Positions 58,673-64,000 of a DNA stretch of 64,000 nt are shown piece by piece. Under the pieces are notes generated by a model. It did no database searches and was not told the origin of the DNA. It worked only from the letters and a program-made list of their open reading frames with translations. The position numbers and the translations under genes were made by a program. The first letter of the stretch is position 1, and every line of letters begins with the position of its first letter. Origin of the DNA: Pseudeuparius sepicola (lineage: Eukaryota > Arthropoda > Insecta > Coleoptera > Anthribidae); assembly GCA_963920635.1 (NCBI GenBank), contig OY987306.1:33795453-33859452 (forward strand), given 5' to 3'.

Positions 58673-61600
58673 TTACCAAATATCAAACATTCCCGTACTA
58701 CTATTGAAATTATTTATGGCACTTTTCGGGTCCGGACTCAAGCTGCTCCAATTCGAATCGAGGCACCGATTTAAACTTTTCCCGCACAATTTTTGTCCAC
58801 TATTCGCACTTGAACACAAATTTTCAATACTGTAAAAATTACTCGTCAAATTATCTAACCAATTTTTAAACTCGCGGCCCTGCTTCTTGCCATTATCTAT
58901 TGCTTTTCGTTCTAGGACCTCTTTTTGTGATATGCTTGGCAAAAATTTCGAATAGGCGTCTCCGAAATATTTGTTTTGTGAATGTATTTGCGGATTTGCT
59001 ACGTTATACTGTTGCGGTACTATCAAAAATGATATTTGTGCGAGTTGAGAATTTTTGTATAGAATTTTAACAGTCCAGACACCTAAAAATAAAACAACCC
59101 GTGGCTCTAGATGCACCTCTTAAATGTCAACAAAAATGCCTCTTCAATTTTTTTGATATCTCCAACGATTTCACGGCAAATGCCACTTTTTTAATTCAAA
59201 TAAGGGTTTATTTAAAACAAAAAAGTTGAATTTTCTATGAAACAGTCAAAGATATAAAAAAAATTCAAGAGACACTTTTTGTTCTACATTAAAAAATGCA
59301 TCTAATGGCATACCAAATGTAACTTACCTGCTAAATGTGGAGCTCTAACATTACTCTTAATATGTCCAGTTGCAGTAATTTCATCTACGGAAAACTCAGC
59401 AACATCTTGCAAATTTCCAACTGGATCTACCCACAAACTAGTCAAATTATACACCTTAGACAGTTTCTTGCTGTCAAACTTATAAATGAGCATCAGTTCA
59501 GAGTATGGCGATATGATTCTCAGAAAGTTCCGTGATATCTGTTCTTTTTGATCGTACTCGGTGTTCACCGATAATTTCTGTATGTTCTCCATTAAAGGTG
59601 AAGATTTTGTTATTGATATTTTGTTCAAATGCTTAACAGCAACCTCAACATCTTCATAACGAAACAAAGTATATCTATAGTTGTCTCTATGGTGATACGA
59701 AACAACTTCTATCAAATCTTTGACGGAATCCCCACATTCCGTATCATTCGACAGATATTTGACAGTTCTCCTGCGAATACTGTCGGCAAATGTCATCAAA
59801 CTGTCATCTGTTTTGACGCCCAGGTCACTATGATGATAAACGCTCTGCCAATACGAGTTCAGGTTTACGACATCCTTTGTAGGTTTCTCTAAATTCGATA
59901 ACCAAAGTTCCAACTTTAAAATTACGGCTTGGTTTATGATTGGTTCGAATTTACGGGCAAAAAATAATTGCCGAGATTGCGTATTTAATATCCTAGGCCA
60001 GTCTTCTAGGGTGAAATCGTTAGGGCTACAACCGCACCAATCTACCACATGTTTATATTGACATTTACAACCTAAAAATGTTTGTTTTTTCAGCTTATGG
60101 CGTAGAAAGAATTAGTATGATTATGTGTAGAAATAAAATGAATTTGTTTTTATATGCAGTTTTTCATGCTAAACAAAAAAGTCTGTTGAATTTTTTCAAT
60201 ATCTTCGACGGTTTGGCAGTAAATGTTACTTTTTTATATAAATAAATTTTTATTTAAAACAAAAAAATACAATTTAATGTGAAACCATGACAGATATTGA
60301 AAAAATGCAAGAGATCTTTTTTGTGCAGAATTAAGGGCTACATTTAAAAATGCTAAAATTTTTATTAAAATTTCATTTTTTCGTTTTAAATAAGTTTTTA
60401 CTTAAAACAAAAAAGTACAATTTGCCTCAAAACCGTAACAGCTATTAAAAAAATTCAAGATACCTTTTTTGCTCAAAATTAAAAGGGGCATAAAATGACT
60501 TACCCAATTTCCTTTTCCAATTGGTTACATGCAGATTATTGTCGACATAAGTGTTGCAAAACTTCGAATTTCTCAATGCTGTATGAAAAAACGATTCCGC
60601 CGGCAGGAGCGTATGTTTGAATATCTTCAAAAGGCCATCTATCAAGTCGTCCGTGTTTTTGTTTGCCACGTATTCGACAAATTTCTTTGACAATGCCACC
60701 CAATCGCTTCCACCATCAACCTGAATGCCGTATGGCAATTTTCTATCGCCGACCCTCCACATTCTCGTCTCGCACTCTATGAACGTCTTATCCAGTCCTT
60801 GCTTTTGCATGAATCTTTGCACTTCTCTACCGTGGGATTTTACGAAGTTCTTGCCTTTATTTGCCGATAAGAAATTTGTCAAATCTTTTACCGTTTTAAC
60901 GGGAAAATCTGACTCGGAAAGGTTTAGAACAAAGTCCCACGTCCAGTCGGTTCGAAGCAGTTCAGTCATACAAGAGCGTAACATCGTTAGAAGCGATGCT
61001 CCCCCCCAAATTGTCGCAAAACGATTCCTTGTAAGTCGGATATGTGGTAACTTCTCGAGAGGTAACAGTTCGCGAAATAAATAGTCTTGTCTCTATATAA
61101 TATTATTAAAGTTACTATATGGTATTTTTATGTATTAATTAATACTTACTATGTCTACGTGAATGTAATAGTAATGGTCGACATGATATAAAATTTTTAT
61201 CAGTCGTTTTACTTGTCTTAAAGCTCTACCATTTAAAGTTAACAAAAACACAATTTTAACTGGCTTTATGTTTTCAGTACTCTCGTTTGCTATATGCGCC
61301 GAAAATCCTACAAAAAAATCGGTACTTACCGTACAAATTTTCAATATCAAGCTGCAGACTTACTTTTTATTCCAGTTTGATAAACATTCATCGTAAAATA
61401 CCCTCCGCACATTGAATGTTGATCCCCTGGACATTTCATATTACAAGAAGAATCAGGAACTTTGGAACTTAACGGCGGATCGTCGATACCACAAAAACAT
61501 TCGTCTCTACAAAATAAATATAAAAAAAATAGACGGTGAACGCTTGAAATATTCTTCCTTACGAATATTGCACGCCGGCTAAAGGAAAACCACTTTGTAG

Positions 61601-62143
61601 ACATAACTGTATACAATATTTAGGCGAATTGTCGACTTTATTAACACCAAAATACCCGCTCAATAACCTAAAGTTTTTTTCGTCTTTGAAGCACCCCAAT
61701 TCCTTGCCAAATACATAACCGCTAGCAGGACAACTACCTTTAAGTTCTAAGGGGTACAATTCGTTTTTTAAAGCCATACAAGTAATATTTGCGATCGCCT
61801 GTTTGCAATGTTGCGTTTTCGCTCGGTTTATAGCGGAAACTGCTTCCTTCCCGCTTATCTGACATGGTAAAGTAAATTGAAGCTCTTCAAGTCTTATCTG
61901 CGTAGAATTTTGGTGTTTTGCTTTTTTATTCTTTGGTTCCTCGTTGATTTTCCGTGCCGCAATCGGAACGTTCATGGAACTTTCATAATTCGACGGTTCC
62001 CACTGGTTCTCTTGTTCGGCCACACTTTTGCTCGAAAGCAATATACTTATGAGTATTTGCAGGGACAAGATAACCAAAGTTATAATGAAAATTGTTCGGT
62101 ATCTTCGAAGCCATTTCTGGTGCTTTAAAACTGCCTTTAACAT
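58673..62143 (-). CDS. oxt: Peptide O-xylosyltransferase
   Basis: A Golgi enzyme that transfers xylose from UDP-xylose to serine of proteoglycan core proteins, starting chondroitin and heparan sulfate chains. Six coding exons: 62143-61563, 61506-61364, 61307-61150, 61092-60504, 60071-59328 and 59082-58673; all borders are GT-AG and the phases agree, giving 874 aa, close to the fly enzyme. A type II membrane anchor lies at residues 18-37 (IFIITLVILSLQILISILL). A WSC cysteine domain spans about 150-240 (GCFKDE, ECFCG, MKCPGD, CGGY). The GT14 core follows (KIVFLLTLNGRALRQVKRLI, IHVDIRQDYLFREL, IWGGASLLTML, DWTWDFVLNLSESDFPV, PAESFF), then CKCQYKHVVDWCGCSPNDF and a C-terminal xylosyltransferase domain. 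The first three introns are only 56-57 bp. Confidence 0.95.
59083..59327. repeat. AT-rich palindromic repeats in oxt introns 4 and 5
   Basis: Intron 5 here (59083-59327) and intron 4 (60072-60503) hold related A/T-rich blocks such as TTCAATTTTTTTGATATC and its inverse GATATAAAAAAAATTCAAG, about 100 bp apart. They look like decayed copies of one small foldback repeat. No effect on coding. Confidence 0.5.
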
Positions 62144-62935
62144 CGCAGCTTTTGTCCGGCGGTCCAGAAATTCATTATTAGCCAGTTATGTAATCATGAT
62201 TTCGACTTTTAGCGCGGTTTAATAGAGAATTCGGCTAAATAAACCATTAGGTAAACAAATAGCTCTCTTTATTTAATATTAACAAATTGTCACAATAAAG
62301 AGAAACTGAAGTTAGGTAGGGATGGGTTTCGTTCATTAGCAACAGTCGTCTGTTGCTAACTTCACAGGGATCGTTATTTTCGTGTTTTATGATCTATTTC
62401 CGGTCATGCGCACTAAATGACGGCGTTGCCACATTTCCTATGATTTTACATCACTGGTTTTTGTTGTTTTTATGTGGAATTAGGCAAAAAATCAAATGAA
62501 ATTTAATTGCAGGTTGTTGTTGTATACTTTTGATTGAATTTTTATTTAAAAAAATGCTTATTGTGACGATTTTATTGATAAAATTAATGAAATCTGGCAA
62601 CGTAGCGTCAACACTGCCGGCATTTTGTACACTGATCGGAGTTAATAGCGGGCGTTTGGACGCTGCAAGTTTGAAAACTCTCCATAGGACCCTAAATTGT
62701 TAATTTAAAACATAAAAAGTGTGTTCTTTAAAATATAATATACTTTAATTTGTGCAGTGCATTTGAAGAGTTATTTCGGGTAAGTTTTATATTGCAAAAA
62801 TCGCATGACGCCAATGTATGACGCCATAATTGTGGCGTGGCCATGTTTCATAAAAGAACGCTTCAAACTGAACATTCATAGATTCCGAGTTGAGATTTTG
62901 AACTGAAAGAAACGTTTTTATTGCAGTAATAACCA
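62144..62935. promoter_or_regulatory. Shared upstream region and 5' UTRs of divergent oxt and the RG-rich gene
   Basis: The two start codons are 792 bp apart, head to head. On the plus strand an untranslated first exon ends at GG|GTAAGT (62779/62780) and a second begins after TTTATTGCAG at 62927, so the plus-strand transcript starts left of 62779, perhaps near 62640. No TATA box is evident. Divergent promoters of this kind usually serve broadly expressed genes. Confidence 0.5.
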
Positions 62936-63264
62936 ATGAGTTACTACAACCCAAGGTAAGACACTAAAACGTAGGACTTTTCATTTTTCGGATGGTTCCT
63001 TTTACATTTTGCGCACAGCTTGCCGGAGGTGTAAAAGCTGTGGTTATTTTTGATTTCTTTCGAAGTTTCAGCCAGGCCACAGGCATGGCCCGAGGCAGGG
63101 GGGGGTATTCACCCCGCGGCAGCTCATATCGCGGCTCGAGCCGTGGCGGGTACGGCGGCGACCGTTACTCGTCGTACTCGAGCTCCTACGATTCCCGCAA
63201 CAAGTATGGGTCGTCGGATCGGTTCAGTTCGAGCGGGAGAGACTATAGGTCCTCTTATAGGCCG
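62936..63264 (+). CDS. RG/SY-rich protein, N-terminus only (RNA-binding type, runs off window)
   Basis: ATG at 62936; exon 62936-62955 (MSYYNP plus two bases, donor GTAAGA), then exon 63072-63264 after TTTCAG, ending in phase 0 at GTGAGT. The 71-residue product is low complexity: GMARGRGGYSPRGSSYRGSS, RGGYGGDRYSSYSSSYDSR, then NKYGSSDRFSSSGRDYRSSY. RG/RGG and S/Y repeats are typical of disordered ends of RNA-binding proteins, including hnRNPs and DEAD-box helicases of the p68 kind, but no folded domain is inside the window, so the family is unknown. The next intron holds element A3. Splice phases agree, which supports a real gene. Confidence 0.75.
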
Positions 63265-63470
63265 GTGAGTGGAGACTGTTTCCAATCGGCCAATGAAACA
63301 TTTTGGAATCTGAACTAGAAGGCTTTCCGACGAGACTGATTGTTTTTGAAATACATTTTAAAGCAAAAAATTGTGACAAATGAAATATGGCCCTGACACC
63401 CCTGATTTTTCGGTTGGTATGAACTAAATTACCAATGAGTCAGTTCAACGGTTTGATTATTCGGCAAAAC

Positions 63471-64000
63471 CAGGGACCCTTTAAAGTAAGGGGACCCAGC
63501 ATTATACTTTCCAAAGTGAGACCGTTTCTTTCCCCATTCTAATAGTCTCAATGATGCCAAGTATGCCATTTTATTGGAGAATCTATGAATATAACAGGTA
63601 CTTTGATTGTTAGTAAAAATTAATAATGGTTTCCATGATTTCTAAAAATTAGACTTGACACAATGTTGTGTCTACAATAATACAGAATATGGCAAGTGCC
63701 AAATGAATCAAATTTATTTTATATTTGAATTTGCTTTCCTGCAATTATTTCCAGGAACTTAAGTAATATATATAAGTATGGTAAGTCATTGCCGATTTTG
63801 CTTATTTGAGAATTTGTCGCTATTGCACCTTGTTACCAAGTTCCTCAAACCATTTGTAATGTATACTTGAACTTTCTTCCCTTGTTGAATGTATCTACCC
63901 AAAGAACTTTCACATATTTCGGGATGGACTAATAAGATTAGGTCTTGTACTTAGTTCTAATCGCGTAGTTTTTCTCGTTGCTCATTATAAAATTTTTGTA
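63471..64000. mobile_element. hAT-type MITE, copy A3 (cut by the window end)
   Basis: Starts CAGGGACCCTTTAAAGTAAG and follows A1/A2 closely. It lies in the intron after 63264. It shares with A2 a block (GGACTAATAAGATTAGG and onward) that A1 has lost, so A1 carries a deletion there. The candidate left duplication is GGCAAAAC (63463-63470); the right side is outside the window. Confidence 0.85.

Overview
The window is a piece of a transposon-rich, AT-rich insect genome, plausibly a beetle, although the species cannot be fixed from the sequence. Introns have GT-AG borders and several are only 53-57 bp. The recognisable host proteins are insect-type developmental and housekeeping genes. Most of the rest is mobile DNA: P-superfamily elements with THAP fragments, hAT elements, mariner-like foldbacks and Penelope-like retroelements.

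Four host genes are supported. (1) extra macrochaetae (emc, an Id-type HLH repressor) is on the + strand at 11985-12604, with two coding exons and a TATA/Inr promoter carrying three inverted CCAAT boxes. (2) Rac1 is on the + strand at 55707-56729, with four coding exons and 192 codons. (3) Peptide O-xylosyltransferase (oxt) is on the - strand at 62143-58673, with six coding exons and 874 codons, tail to tail with Rac1. (4) An unrecognised gene whose product starts with an RG/SY-rich low-complexity region is on the + strand from 62936 and leaves the window. It is head to head with oxt. Rac1, oxt and gene 4 are packed into the last 8 kb, while about 43 kb of nested mobile elements separates emc from Rac1.

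Layout. 0.8-1.5 kb: TIR element with a THAP first exon. 1.5-2.9 and 5.9-6.3 kb: Penelope-like relics, the first split by a 377-bp TA-flanked MITE. 3.4-5.8 kb: hAT-like element with subterminal repeats, split by a foldback. 8.9-9.5 kb: foldback. 11.5-13 kb: emc. 14.6-15.6 kb: foldback. 17.0-18.05 kb: hAT MITE A1. 18.6-19.8, 23.6-24.9 and 29.9-31.1 kb: THAP family B. 20.4-21.2 kb: palindromic MITE plus GCCAT-rich tandem repeat. 22.4-23.6 kb: TIR element H. 25.1-26.1 and 40.5-41.6 kb: internally deleted hAT element D. 26.6-28.3 kb: unclassified element L packed with short repeats. 28.7-29.4 and 33.2-33.8 kb: inverted repeat pair M. 32.1-32.9 kb: near-perfect foldback. 34.6-35.3 and 50.9-51.7 kb: THAP family E with perfect 8-bp target duplications. 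37.7-39.1 and 43.4-44.7 kb: long-TIR mariner-like elements. 48.1-48.8 kb: mariner-type transposase relic.

The most unusual theme is the number of different short TIR elements that each carry a piece of a THAP DNA-binding domain gene. Families B and E have 8-bp target duplications, as expected of the P superfamily, and families C and H look related. Other points of interest are several pre-insertion (empty) sites readable inside the window, the repeat-packed element L, a cluster of CTCF-like motifs just upstream of Rac1, and a dispersed 60-bp-scale motif seen in and around 34-40 kb.
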